A DNA stretch of 64,000 bases from CAZHPR01 sp964534305 (GTDB lineage: Bacteria; Patescibacteriota; Minisyncoccia; Phycocordibacterales; WO2-35-19): the NCBI GenBank assembly GCA_964534305.1, contig CAZHPR010000001.1, positions 41,691 through 105,690 on the forward strand, in the 5' to 3' direction. This document shows, one piece after another, positions 42,238-51,268 of the stretch. The notes below the pieces were generated by a model, which saw nothing but the letters and a program-made list of their open reading frames with translations, was not told the origin of the DNA and did not search any database. Position numbers and translations under genes: made by a program. Each line of letters begins with the position of its first letter. Position 1 is the stretch's first letter.

Positions 42238-43713
42238 TTACAGGACCTCTTGCCAAGAAATTATTTCATATTGATCAGAAGTTAGTGGGAATGAAGGAGG
42301 TGGACCATATAACAAATTTGCATCATATATAATGTCTCTGTTTTGGTAACCAGTGCCATCGGTATAAGCAAATCCATATCTTAAGTTTGTCGCAATCATT
42401 CCATACAAAGTCAGACTGTTTCGTATGTGATAAGGCGAGCAATCAGATTCATAATAATACCTACCCACCCTACCATTCTGAGAAACAAGGGCTGCATCAA
42501 TACGCAAATTTGTATCAGAAACAAGACCGACGTTTAAATTACCTTGCGATATAAGAGCAATAACATCGGTACCATCATAGTTTGTATAGGTGAGGTCATT
42601 GTTAACTGTAAGTTGTGGTCTTGTGGCCGGATTATCTGGAAATCTTCCTACCGCAATAGTTACCCTAGCACTATCAATACTTCCTTCTACCCAAAGATTG
42701 TCTTCAACAAAAATTAATCCATTCGCAGGAATCGGATAAGTACCAACGTTGACAGTGTTGTTTACACTCCAAATACCCCAACCTGTCTGTCCTGCAGTAT
42801 TATCACAATTATTGTCAGTATACTGAGAGGTTACCCTACGAATATTGAAGGTATCATCTGTGTTTAAGGTTATCCTATAACCTTGAGATCCTGAGGCCGC
42901 AAAATACCTTCCGTTTGCCTGTGCCTCAGCCTTTATACTAGACAAATTATTTGTAAGACCGGTAAAATCAACTGCTGGTACCGGAAACTGTCTACCCACC
43001 TCGAAGACATCTGTCCTATTTGGTACCGGGTTTGTAGGCGGCGCCTCAAGTGGCCTAAAAGAATTATTCACCCCAACAGAAGGAGGAGCGTTTATATGAG
43101 TGTGAACAGCAAATTCATTGCCTCCGGTATGATCTGGATCGTCGTAAGAAGTTTGGGCACTAGTTATAAGATTATGAGCAAGCCCATCAAACCTTATGCC
43201 CCTATTTGAATGAATCGGACCAAAAACCTCTGTTCCCTCTCCAAACCTCATCACATCATTTGCAGCAACAGCGTATTTTGCAAGAGAAGGTATCGCAAGC
43301 TCCACCTTTATAGTACGACTTATTGAAGAGTTCGCTGGTGTGCCGGTTGATTCTATTGTCACCTTTGTAGATCCCGTTATTGGTGGAATTATATTCAGAC
43401 TATACTCTCCAACCAAGTTACCGTCCTTATCAAAAACCTGATGCACATATGGCCCCGGAGCACCGGTACCATCCTCATAATCAGTCTTGTCATGAGCGAG
43501 ATGCCACCTATAATAATCAATCCCCGACTCGGCAAGTTGTATCGCCTTCTCTCTTGTAAGTAGTTGTCTGTTGGCTTCTACTGTTGTTTTGGTCCAGTTC
43601 ATCAAACCGCCCATTATAATTATGGCGACCGCAGAAAATATTATTATCGGAATAAGCAGCTCCCCTTTCTTATACTTTAGATTTAAGATTTTAGATTTAA
43701 GATTATTTTTCAT
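42238..43713 (-). CDS. PilX-like pilus assembly protein
   Basis: The 491-residue protein has an N-terminal hydrophobic helix (about 15-42: GELLIPIIIFSAVAIIIMGG) followed by AIQLAESGIDYYRWHLAHDK, the pattern of PilX/minor-pilin proteins. The long Ser/Thr/Asn-rich extracellular part has a repeat-like beta structure. It overlaps the preceding prepilin gene by 4 bp (ATGA) and belongs to the pilB-pilC gene group. Confidence 0.75.
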   Translation of the reverse strand: MKNNLKSKILNLKYKKGELLIPIIIFSAVAIIIMGGLMNWTKTTVEANRQLLTREKAIQLAESGIDYYRWHLAHDKTDYEDGTGAPGPYVHQVFDKDGNLVGEYSLNIIPPITGSTKVTIESTGTPANSSISRTIKVELAIPSLAKYAVAANDVMRFGEGTEVFGPIHSNRGIRFDGLAHNLITSAQTSYDDPDHTGGNEFAVHTHINAPPSVGVNNSFRPLEAPPTNPVPNRTDVFEVGRQFPVPAVDFTGLTNNLSSIKAEAQANGRYFAASGSQGYRITLNTDDTFNIRRVTSQYTDNNCDNTAGQTGWGIWSVNNTVNVGTYPIPANGLIFVEDNLWVEGSIDSARVTIAVGRFPDNPATRPQLTVNNDLTYTNYDGTDVIALISQGNLNVGLVSDTNLRIDAALVSQNGRVGRYYYESDCSPYHIRNSLTLYGMIATNLRYGFAYTDGTGYQNRDIIYDANLLYGPPPSFPLTSDQYEIISWQEVL

Positions 43714-44360
43714 AAGTTGTCTTTCAGATTACGCAAAGTTACTTGGCTCACTACTATTATAAGGCCTGGCAATTTGTTTATATCTTTTTCTATTGGGACA
43801 CTTATCCTGATATGCCTCACAGCTGGTATATTTATCGGAAAAGTAAGAGGTGAACTTGTGCCAGAATAATTTTGGTCATAGTAATCAAATATCGGAGTAG
43901 TTGTTGGTTGAATATCTCTTATCAATGTAGAGACTACTTCGTTTGCTGGGTTGTAAGTCAAAGGTGATCCAGAGGGTTTTGTAACACCTTTTTTAAAAGT
44001 AGTACCTTGCAAGAAGTATCTGATCTGTTCCTTGTTTGCGTCACTGTCTATATTGCTAAAGAAGGTAATAGAAGAGGTACTGACAGACGCTATTGGGTAA
44101 GCTCCGAGGCTTGATGGAGAAGTGCTTCGAAGCTCTTTGACCATTGTTTTCAAGACTCTTCTGCCATCAGTCTGCGCGTTTAAGTTGGCACCGGCTGTAG
44201 AGTTTATAGAAAATATGTCTTGACCAAATTGCAAAACAACCAAAAATATTCCTCCGGCAATAGCAACAGTGACAACTACTTCGGCCAAGCTAAATCCCGC
44301 GTTATTTTTTAATCCATTCATTTTTCTCAGGATCTCTGATTTGTAATTTATAATTTTCAT
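43710..44360 (-). CDS. PilW-like minor prepilin
   Basis: The 216-residue protein has a prepilin motif NNAGFSLAEVVVTVAIAGG, with Gly before Phe and Glu at +5, followed by the hydrophobic helix. The outer domain lacks cysteines. It sits between the PilV-like and PilX-like genes; such trios initiate pilus assembly in other bacteria. Confidence 0.82.
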   Translation of the reverse strand: MKIINYKSEILRKMNGLKNNAGFSLAEVVVTVAIAGGIFLVVLQFGQDIFSINSTAGANLNAQTDGRRVLKTMVKELRSTSPSSLGAYPIASVSTSSITFFSNIDSDANKEQIRYFLQGTTFKKGVTKPSGSPLTYNPANEVVSTLIRDIQPTTTPIFDYYDQNYSGTSSPLTFPINIPAVRHIRISVPIEKDINKLPGLIIVVSQVTLRNLKDNL

Positions 44361-44363
44361 TTT

Positions 44364-46154
44364 TTATATTGGCGACATTAAAACATCAACCTCTTGCCAA
44401 GCACTATCTATTGTTACCGGTAAACTCTGATTAACAAATCCCGGAGCGGATACATCCAAAGAGTAGCCACCGTTTGATAGTGATCCGAAATTTACTTGAC
44501 CTGGTGGTATGCAGGAAGAAGAGAAAGAAATAATAAAATCAGAAACATTTGGAGTGTAGGATTGGTCGGCAGTAGAAAGAAACATTTTGTATCTTATATA
44601 TCTATCACCGTTATGGACTCCGTTTATATTGTTGTTAGAAATTGTATAAAAAGTTGAAGCAGTACCATCAGGACCCTTAAAATCCCAAGTTGTAGTTGCG
44701 GTATTATCTATAGATGTTGCTATTTGGAATCTAACACTGTTTGGTCCTGATTGTAGAGGCTGATCTGTTGGAACAATATCGACCCTGCTCCAATTAGAAG
44801 AGGTGCCCGTATCAAATATAGAAGAAGTGATCTCACCACTTAAAACATAATTGCCCAGAGAATTAAGCAGCTTTAGCTCTCCAGCAGGGTTTGATATTTC
44901 TATATTTCCATCTTGATTATCAAACCTAGTCGAATCAACAAAGTTTGTTTGACCACTACCACCAGACCAATCAGTCTGCCTCAAAAATCCCCTATCGGTC
45001 TCTAGTGTACCAACACCAGAAAGAGTGACGGAGGCGCCGGATATAGGTAGACTAGTTGCTACATCTTTAACCTTTACCAACAAAATATTTGGACTCTTGT
45101 CAGAAACTGAGATATCTACACTCTGCACCGAATCGGGCAAAACAGAGAGCGCACCAACGGGATTCGTCCCAGCAGAATAAAAACCTCCAGTTAGAGAGAA
45201 AGATAAAGAATCCCACTCAACACCAGAAATATTTCTAAGACCAGAGGTGTCGGTACTGCCACTATAAGACCATTTGTAGATATTTGGACTTGTCCCAATA
45301 AGTTTGGTCCCTCTTATACTAAGCGGTACGTTAGGGACGACTTCACAAAAATTATTTATCGTTCTTATGTTCAAGCTGCTTGTCTTGTCTATAACAAAAG
45401 AATTCTGAGTTACCTGCTGCAACACAACAGTTGAATCAGGGTTGGTTGGGTTTGGATTTGATACAGAAGAAGCATAGGTACGATCTGAAGTAAACCCGAG
45501 TTTACTAACAATAATATTGTAAGCATTTATTCCAGGTACAGCATCAACGATATCCAGAGAACCTTGGTTGTTTGTTGTTTCGTCTATATATATCCCCTGA
45601 CTACTATTTGTAACCTGAACTCTTGCTTGAGGAACCGGGTTACCATTGGCATCAAATACCTTTATAAAAAGGGCTCCATTGGTTGACGCTGTCTCCAAAT
45701 TTTTTGGAGCAATGTGACCGGTTGCCACCATCTCTTGTGGGTCTTTACATGAAGTACAGGCAATGGAGACCTCAAAAAGCTTGTAATCAGCAGGTGAAAG
45801 ATCATTTGGAGAGCCACCAATAGTACCATCAAAAGGGTCATCAACATTCCTAACCGTTCTTGTTATCAAGAATGTTCTCCCATCTCTAACAACCGTCGAT
45901 GTAGCAGAGAGGACCCCAGACGGAATACCGCCGATTATACCGACTGAACTAAACGGCAAATTACGAGCGATTTCAAATTGTTCATTTATAAGATCAGCAC
46001 TCGTAACCTTCTCTCTAGAAACGGCTATCAATCTATTTAAAGAGAAAAAACCTTGATAGACAGAAATCGCAATAACAGAAAATATACTAGCGGCAATTAT
46101 AACCTCTATAAGAGACATCCCGTCTGAATTATATTTTAGATTTTTAAATTTCAT
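44364..46154 (-). CDS. PilV-like minor prepilin with large adhesin-like ectodomain
   Basis: The 596-residue protein starts with the prepilin motif SDGMSLIEVIIAASIFSVIA. The ectodomain contains at least two segments resembling carboxypeptidase-regulatory-like (Ig-type) domains: PVPQARVQVTNSSQGIYIDE..TNNQGSLDI and LPISGASVTLSG. A C-terminal region near SGPNSVRFQIATSIDNTATT follows. Its size suggests a tip or adhesin-type pilin; that role is inferred. Confidence 0.8.
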   Translation of the reverse strand: MKFKNLKYNSDGMSLIEVIIAASIFSVIAISVYQGFFSLNRLIAVSREKVTSADLINEQFEIARNLPFSSVGIIGGIPSGVLSATSTVVRDGRTFLITRTVRNVDDPFDGTIGGSPNDLSPADYKLFEVSIACTSCKDPQEMVATGHIAPKNLETASTNGALFIKVFDANGNPVPQARVQVTNSSQGIYIDETTNNQGSLDIVDAVPGINAYNIIVSKLGFTSDRTYASSVSNPNPTNPDSTVVLQQVTQNSFVIDKTSSLNIRTINNFCEVVPNVPLSIRGTKLIGTSPNIYKWSYSGSTDTSGLRNISGVEWDSLSFSLTGGFYSAGTNPVGALSVLPDSVQSVDISVSDKSPNILLVKVKDVATSLPISGASVTLSGVGTLETDRGFLRQTDWSGGSGQTNFVDSTRFDNQDGNIEISNPAGELKLLNSLGNYVLSGEITSSIFDTGTSSNWSRVDIVPTDQPLQSGPNSVRFQIATSIDNTATTTWDFKGPDGTASTFYTISNNNINGVHNGDRYIRYKMFLSTADQSYTPNVSDFIISFSSSCIPPGQVNFGSLSNGGYSLDVSAPGFVNQSLPVTIDSAWQEVDVLMSPI

Positions 46155-46161
46155 CCAAAAA

Positions 46162-47370
46162 TTATTTTATGGCATCAACAAGCGAGTATGTTGGCAAAAG
46201 CATTGCAATTGCAAAGAGACCCACTGCGATACCTATAAATATCATAAGTATTGGTTCTATTATGGTAGAAAGATCCTTGGTCTTTTGATCAACCTCCGCT
46301 TCATAAAAATCGGCTATATTGTCTAGCATATCTGTCACCTTTCCGGTCTCCTCACCAACTGCAAGCATCTCACTCACAAATATTGGGTATAGATTAAAGG
46401 GTTTGGATAAACACTCAGAAAGTAATTCTCCTGTTTGAACTCTTTTGGTAGCTCCTTGAATAATTGCCTTAAAATAATGGTTTCTTAGAACTCCAGCGGT
46501 TATATCAAGGGCTGAAACTATATCCACCCCAGACGATATAAGAGAAGATAGGGTACGAGATGTTCTAGCAGCGTTGACTTCTCTAGTCATCGTACCAATA
46601 ACTGGCAGATGAAGAAAAACAAAATCAGCAATATTCTTACCTCTCTTGGTTTTTAAGAAACTTGTGACACCAAATATAACCGCGACCGCAACCCCGAAGT
46701 TTATAAGCAAATTGTTTCTAATAAAATCACTTATCGCAATAATTATCCTTGTTGGTAAGGGCAGGTTTATATTCAGTCCTCTAAAAGTTTCGGTGAGAGT
46801 CGGCACCATATAAATCATAAGCAGGATACCCATTACAATCATAAGACTGATTATTATGGAGGGATACATCATTGCCCCCTTTATTTTTTTGGTCAATTGA
46901 CTTGATTTTTCTAGCTGACTTGCTACAACTCGCAACGAAAAAGAAAGCTTACCAGATTCTTCGCCTGCCTTAACCATCGAAACAAATATATCAGAGAAAA
47001 TATCTTTATAGCTCTCCATTGCCTTGGATAGAGTATCTCCTTTGTTTATAGAATCATAAAGCCCTTGGAGGACCGAAACAAATTTTTTATTCTTTGACTG
47101 TTTCTGCATGATGCTTATCGCCCTTGAAACAGAGAGACCAGCATCTATCATAACCGCCAAATTTTTGGCAAAAGATATCACTTCTTGCGCCTTAACCCTT
47201 TTTAGAAAAGAGAAATTTAGAGATATTTTTCTACCAGAAACCTCTTCAACCGAGACAACGGTTGCCAGGTTTTTGCGCACCGCAAGGTAAAGCTCCTGTT
47301 TATTCTCAAATTCTCTTGTCTCTTCGTATTCTTTACCGTCCTTTATTGCTTTATATTTGTACAACGACAT
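46162..47370 (-). CDS. pilC: Type IV pilus inner-membrane platform protein PilC
   Basis: The 402-residue protein has two T2SSF domains: one with FAKNLAVMIDAGLSVSRAISIM and GEESGKLSFSLRVVASQLEKS, the second with TSRTLSSLISSGVDIVSALDI and AVGEETGKVTDML. Three TM regions lie near 168-190, 217-237 and the C-terminus. It anchors the PilB motor. It starts before the PilV-like gene and is separated from pilB by unit 2. Confidence 0.95.
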   Translation of the reverse strand: MSLYKYKAIKDGKEYEETREFENKQELYLAVRKNLATVVSVEEVSGRKISLNFSFLKRVKAQEVISFAKNLAVMIDAGLSVSRAISIMQKQSKNKKFVSVLQGLYDSINKGDTLSKAMESYKDIFSDIFVSMVKAGEESGKLSFSLRVVASQLEKSSQLTKKIKGAMMYPSIIISLMIVMGILLMIYMVPTLTETFRGLNINLPLPTRIIIAISDFIRNNLLINFGVAVAVIFGVTSFLKTKRGKNIADFVFLHLPVIGTMTREVNAARTSRTLSSLISSGVDIVSALDITAGVLRNHYFKAIIQGATKRVQTGELLSECLSKPFNLYPIFVSEMLAVGEETGKVTDMLDNIADFYEAEVDQKTKDLSTIIEPILMIFIGIAVGLFAIAMLLPTYSLVDAIK

Positions 47371-47488
47371 AAATAGAAAATTAATTTTCTATTTAATTAT
47401 ATCAGTATAAAAAAATTTTTTTATAGAATATGTAAATAACTCACCCCCTGCCCCCTCTCTTACAACAAGAGAGGGGGTAAGAAAAAAA

Positions 47489-47863
47489 TTACTCAGGTCT
47501 GCAATATATCTCTAATCTAATATCACTCGGATCATCAAACCAGATAAATTCTTTATCACCATACTTATCAATTTTGATTCCGCTGTTTTTTATACCTACT
47601 TTATTTAAAACTCTCTCGAGTTCTCTTAATTCCTCTCCTGTTTTTACTCCAAAAGCCAAATGGTTCAAACTGGTTTTGTCTTTATCTGATTTTTCGTATT
47701 CTCCATAAGGCAGACCAAAAAATATTTTGGTTTCTCCAATTTTGTAAGCAACCTGATTTTTATCTTGATAGTCTGGTTTACCAAGAAAAGAAGAATAGAA
47801 TTTTTCTGTCTTCTCAATGTTCTTAACTATCAAAACTATGTGGTCTATATATTTAGGGTGCAT
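47489..47863 (-). CDS. VOC (glyoxalase/dioxygenase-fold) protein, cargo of unit 2
   Basis: The 124-residue protein has the VOC pattern: YIDHIVLIVKNIEKTEKFYSSFLG, then SLNHLAFGVKTGEELRELERVL and DPSDIRLEIYC. Candidate metal residues are His of DHIVL, His of NHLAF and Glu of LEIYC. A role in resistance or detoxification is known for some relatives; no substrate can be assigned. It begins 4 bp after the DUF559 stop codon. Confidence 0.85.
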   Translation of the reverse strand: MHPKYIDHIVLIVKNIEKTEKFYSSFLGKPDYQDKNQVAYKIGETKIFFGLPYGEYEKSDKDKTSLNHLAFGVKTGEELRELERVLNKVGIKNSGIKIDKYGDKEFIWFDDPSDIRLEIYCRPE

Positions 47864-47867
47864 ATTT

Positions 47868-48221
47868 TTATAGTTTATTTTTTAAAGAATTTTCTATTAT
47901 AACTTTCAAAACTCCTTCAATATCTTTTACTACTTCATTATTCCAAAATCTTATAGTTCTTATATCTTTATCTTTTAAAAAGTCCTCGCGTTCTTGGTCG
48001 TATTCTACAGCACTTTTATGTTGTTCACCATCTAGTTCTATCGCAAGTCTTTTTTCTGCACAAAAGAAATCTAGTATATACGGGCCTGCACTATATTGTC
48101 TTAAAAATTTTAAATTGTTTACTTGTCTGTTCCTAATTTTTGACCAAAGGAGTCTTTCTGCTTCAGTTTGATTTGACCTGAGTTCACGTCGTCGCTCTAG
48201 TTGGTTTTGGTCGTTATACAT
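47868..48221 (-). CDS. DUF559 nuclease-domain protein, copy 2
   Basis: The 117-residue reading from MYNDQNQLERRREL is identical to the copy at 40901 through RFWNN, then diverges to EVVKDIEGVLKVI. The catalytic segments ILDFFCAEKR and LAIELDGEQH are intact. The two C-terminal tails encode different sequences of similar helical character, so both copies should fold. Confidence 0.8.
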   Translation of the reverse strand: MYNDQNQLERRRELRSNQTEAERLLWSKIRNRQVNNLKFLRQYSAGPYILDFFCAEKRLAIELDGEQHKSAVEYDQEREDFLKDKDIRTIRFWNNEVVKDIEGVLKVIIENSLKNKL

Positions 48222-48399
48222 ATTTGTATGATTCCGGTTTCCCCCTTGTTGTAAGGGGTGAGAATGCGCAGTATTCGCAAGACTTTTTGAGATATTTTTA
48301 TGCAATTAAAATATCCAAAAAGTGTACAGTCCTTGTAAGGGATTAGGGGGGTTATTCCCCCTATCTTGTTGTAAGAGAGGGGTTAGGGGGTGAGTTATT
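47935..48399 (-). repeat. 465-bp segment identical to 40965-41429
   Basis: This is the second copy of the perfect repeat at constant offset 6970. Identity begins at TCATTATTCC, within the 3' end of the DUF559 gene, and ends at the repeat terminus GAGTTATT. Confidence 0.95.
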
Positions 48400-50149
48400 C
48401 CGAAACCACCCTGAGCACTTCCTCAATTGTTGTCAATCCTTGAGCAGCCTTGAAGATACCATCTTCCATCATGGTGAGCATCCCCTCTTTTTTTGCTTGC
48501 AGTTCTATATCTTCAGTTGTTCCGCCTTTGATAATTATATCCTTGATCGCACTTGAAACGTTGAGCACCTCATAGATACCAACTCTACCCTTAAAACCCT
48601 CCTCACCCACATCTTTGTTTGGTTTGTAAAAAGGTACGTTTTTCCATTCGTCTTTATTTCCTATTATTTTCTCTTCTTTCAAAGCCTTGAGTACTCTGTC
48701 CATATCAATAACCTTTGCAATGGAATCAACCTCGGCTTGAGTAAGGTAGTGTTTCTCACCTCGATCTACCAACTTTCTTACCAATCTCTGACCGATAACA
48801 ACATCAAGAGTTGAGATCATGAGAAATGGCTCTACCTTCATATCTATAAGTCTAGGCACAGCACCAGCCGCTGAGTTGGTGTGTAAAGTAGAGAGAACCA
48901 GGTGTCCAGTAAGAGAAGCGTTGATAGCAAGAGAGGCGGTCTCATTGTCTCTAATCTCTCCAACCATTATGATATCCGGGTCCTGTCTCACAAGAGTACG
49001 GAGTCCGGCTGCAAAGGTAAGACCTATTTCAGGCTTAACCTGAGTCTGATTAACTCTTTTCATCTGGTATTCAATCGGATCTTCAATAGTAGAAATATTT
49101 ACGTCTGGAACATTTAAGATATCAAGCATTGTATAGAGGGTGGTGGACTTTCCGCTTCCAGTAGGACCAGTTGTAAGTACCATACCGGTTGTGTGCTGCA
49201 AAGCCTTGTGCAAAACATCAAGACCTTCTCCATGAAAACCAAGGGCTTCTAGAGTAAATCCAGAAACAGACTCTCTGAGCAACCTCATAACAGTCTTTTC
49301 ACCATAGTAGACCGGCAAGGTAGAAACACGGAAAGAAACTTTTTCTCCGTTCATATCAATCTTAAATCTTCCATCTTGTGGCAATCTTTTTTCATCGAGC
49401 TTTAGGTTTGACAAAACTTTTATACGAGCCGTCAAAGAGTTACCGATATGTTTTGGCAAAACCATCGCATCATGCAAAAGTCCATCGATCCTATAACGTA
49501 CCAAGATATCATTCTCAAGCGGTTCTATATGAATATCAGAAGCGTTTTGTATGATTGCGTGCTTAAGAAGAGTGTCTACGATTCTAACAACTGGCAACTC
49601 TTCTGCGAGCTTTTTTAGGTCGCCTGGATTTGTATCATCATCACTTGGTATTTTTTCTGCAATAGCTTTTATCTCATCAGAATCACTCTTGATAATATCG
49701 CCGAACTCGTCTTTCAGGTTTTTCTGATATTGCAAAAGGGCATGCCTCATCGATTCCGAGTCTGTAAGTCGTGGTAGTATTTTGAGGCCGACTTTCTTTT
49801 TGACTGAGTTTATAGCCTGCAAATCGTCAGTATCGAGCATCGCAACCTCAAGAGAATCGAGTCTCTTCTCAAAGGCGATTATGTTGTGTTTTCTTGCAAT
49901 TGGCTCTGGAATAATACCCAAAACATCCTTGTCTAGGTTTTGTCCTTTCAAATTTACAAATGGAATACCGAGGATATAAGCCTGGACCCTGCGCAAGTCA
50001 TCGTCAGAAAACTTTCCCTTTGAGACTAGTATCTCACTAATCCCCTTCTTTTTTGACTTAGCCTCTTTTTCCATCTCCTCAATCTCTGCTTTGGAGACAA
50101 GACCAGCGTCAATAATAAAATCTTTTATTTGTGAATCTTCTACGTGCAT
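48395..50149 (-). CDS. pilB: Type IV pilus extension ATPase PilB (GspE family)
   Basis: The 584-residue motor has an N-terminal MshEN-type domain (AYILGIPFVNLKGQNLDKDVL) and a GspE core with VRIVDTLLKHAIIQNASDIHIEP, Walker A GPTGSGKSTTLYTMLD, the Asp box region STIEDPIEYQM, Walker B VRQDPDIIMVGEIRD and the His box TGHLVLSTLHTN. The usual tetracysteine zinc motif is not seen. Its stop codon lies in unit 2. It is followed on the strand by pilC. Confidence 0.95.
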   Translation of the reverse strand: MHVEDSQIKDFIIDAGLVSKAEIEEMEKEAKSKKKGISEILVSKGKFSDDDLRRVQAYILGIPFVNLKGQNLDKDVLGIIPEPIARKHNIIAFEKRLDSLEVAMLDTDDLQAINSVKKKVGLKILPRLTDSESMRHALLQYQKNLKDEFGDIIKSDSDEIKAIAEKIPSDDDTNPGDLKKLAEELPVVRIVDTLLKHAIIQNASDIHIEPLENDILVRYRIDGLLHDAMVLPKHIGNSLTARIKVLSNLKLDEKRLPQDGRFKIDMNGEKVSFRVSTLPVYYGEKTVMRLLRESVSGFTLEALGFHGEGLDVLHKALQHTTGMVLTTGPTGSGKSTTLYTMLDILNVPDVNISTIEDPIEYQMKRVNQTQVKPEIGLTFAAGLRTLVRQDPDIIMVGEIRDNETASLAINASLTGHLVLSTLHTNSAAGAVPRLIDMKVEPFLMISTLDVVIGQRLVRKLVDRGEKHYLTQAEVDSIAKVIDMDRVLKALKEEKIIGNKDEWKNVPFYKPNKDVGEEGFKGRVGIYEVLNVSSAIKDIIIKGGTTEDIELQAKKEGMLTMMEDGIFKAAQGLTTIEEVLRVVSE

Positions 50150-50173
50150 TTAATTTTCAAAAACTTTTACTTA

Positions 50174-50202
50174 ATTATAGCAAAGAAGATTTTTATGTAT
50201 AA
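50174..50202 (-). promoter_or_regulatory. Promoter upstream of pilB
   Basis: Minus-strand TTATAC (50197-50202), a 17-base spacer and TATAAT (50174-50179), 25 bases before the pilB ATG. Confidence 0.65.
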
Positions 50203-50214
50203 TTTTTTTGTTTA

Positions 50215-50787
50215 TCAAAAATGATCCTCAGAAAAATTGCCAGGATTATTTCTGCTGTCTCTAGAATTTCTTGGTTGTCTTGTTTGGTTCATTAGATATT
50301 TTTTTGGATTTTGATCCAAATCAACAAAATCGTCAGCTGCCTCAATTAGCCTTGCGGAAGTTGATTTACCAAAAGAAAGTACCTCTACTTGGCATCCATT
50401 TGACTTTAGGTACTCAACAAGAGGGACAAAGTCGCCATCTCCTGAGATAAGCACTACCACATCCAATTTGGAAGAAAGCTTGATTGCATCCACCGCAAGC
50501 CCCACATCCCAATCCCCCTTCTTTGAACCACCAGCAAATATTTGCAAATTTTTGGTCTTGGTCTCTATACCAAGCTTCTCAAGGGCCTCAAAAAACCCTT
50601 TCTCCTCACCACTCTCTGTTGTGATCACATACGCTGCAGCACGTATAAGCACCCTACCCGCAAGGGCGTCCTTCAAGACATTACCAAAGTTGACCCTAGA
50701 ACGATAAATATTTTTTGCACTATGATAAACGTTTTGGGTATCTATAAATATACCCACTCTCTGTTCCTTATGTTTTATTACACTCAT
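50215..50787 (-). CDS. NYN-domain (LabA/DUF88) RNase-like protein
   Basis: The 190-residue protein has the PIN-like NYN fold: VGIFIDTQNVYHSAKNIYRS (first Asp), DVGLAVDAIKLSSKLDVVVLISGDGDFVPLVEYLKSNG with the clustered acidic residues, and FVDLDQNPKKYL. The last 30 residues are Arg/Asn-rich. Family members are metal-dependent RNases; the target is unknown. Confidence 0.9.
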   Translation of the reverse strand: MSVIKHKEQRVGIFIDTQNVYHSAKNIYRSRVNFGNVLKDALAGRVLIRAAAYVITTESGEEKGFFEALEKLGIETKTKNLQIFAGGSKKGDWDVGLAVDAIKLSSKLDVVVLISGDGDFVPLVEYLKSNGCQVEVLSFGKSTSARLIEAADDFVDLDQNPKKYLMNQTRQPRNSRDSRNNPGNFSEDHF

Positions 50788-50892
50788 TGTATTAAATTAT
50801 TAAAATTAAAAGCTAAAAATGTTTAGCAAAAAAGCAATGTTATCAAAAAAATATCTGTACTAAATTATACAGTAATTGTAAAAATTAGAGAA

Positions 50893-50922
50893 ACAAGCTT
50901 TGTTAAGCTCTACTAAGCTTGT
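50893..50922 (-). terminator. Hairpin after rpsO
   Basis: ACAAGCTT (50893-50900) pairs with AAGCTTGT (50915-50922). On the minus strand it is followed by TTTCTCTAATTTT. It lies two bases after the rpsO stop codon. Confidence 0.65.
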
Positions 50923-50923
50923 C

Positions 50924-51190
50924 TTACTTCTTCAAACCGAGCTTTTTTACAACCGCAGAGTATCTTTTTGGATTTTTCTTCTCCAAATATTTCATGTGAG
51001 ATTTTCTCTCAGCAACAAGACCGAGTAAGCCCCTTCTTGAGTGCTTATCTTTCTTATTTTTCTTCAAATGGCTTGTAAGATCGTCAATTCTTCTAGAAAG
51101 CATGGCAATCTGGACCTCTGGAGAACCAGTGTCTGTATCATGGATCTTTACTTCCTTGATTATCTTTTGCTTTTTATTCTTTGTTAACAT
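50924..51190 (-). CDS. rpsO: 30S ribosomal protein S15
   Basis: The 88-residue protein starts MLTKNKKQKIIKEVKIHDTD and has the S15 core TGSPEVQIAMLSRRIDDLTSHLKKNKKDKHSRRGLLGLVAERK. A TACAAT box (51198-51203) seven bases before the ATG supports this start over two in-frame ATGs upstream (up to 51226) and suggests a leaderless mRNA. It is unlinked from pnp. Confidence 0.95.
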   Translation of the reverse strand: MLTKNKKQKIIKEVKIHDTDTGSPEVQIAMLSRRIDDLTSHLKKNKKDKHSRRGLLGLVAERKSHMKYLEKKNPKRYSAVVKKLGLKK

Positions 51191-51268
51191 CGAAAACATT
51201 GTAGCATAAAGCCCAATTTTAAGCAACTAGTTCAATTGTGCCCCCATATTTCTGATATAATGTTATTT

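Larger units (their letters stand above)
47435..48399. mobile_element. DUF559 unit 2 (with VOC cargo), between pilB and pilC
   Basis: The left arm (47435-47477) starts AATAACTCACCCCCTG and contains CCCTCTCTTACAACAAGAG. The right arm (48331-48399) is the inverted copy ending GGTGAGTTATT. Inside are a DUF559 gene and a glyoxalase/VOC gene. The right terminus provides the pilB stop codon. It shares 465 identical bp with unit 1 but has different cargo. Confidence 0.68.
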
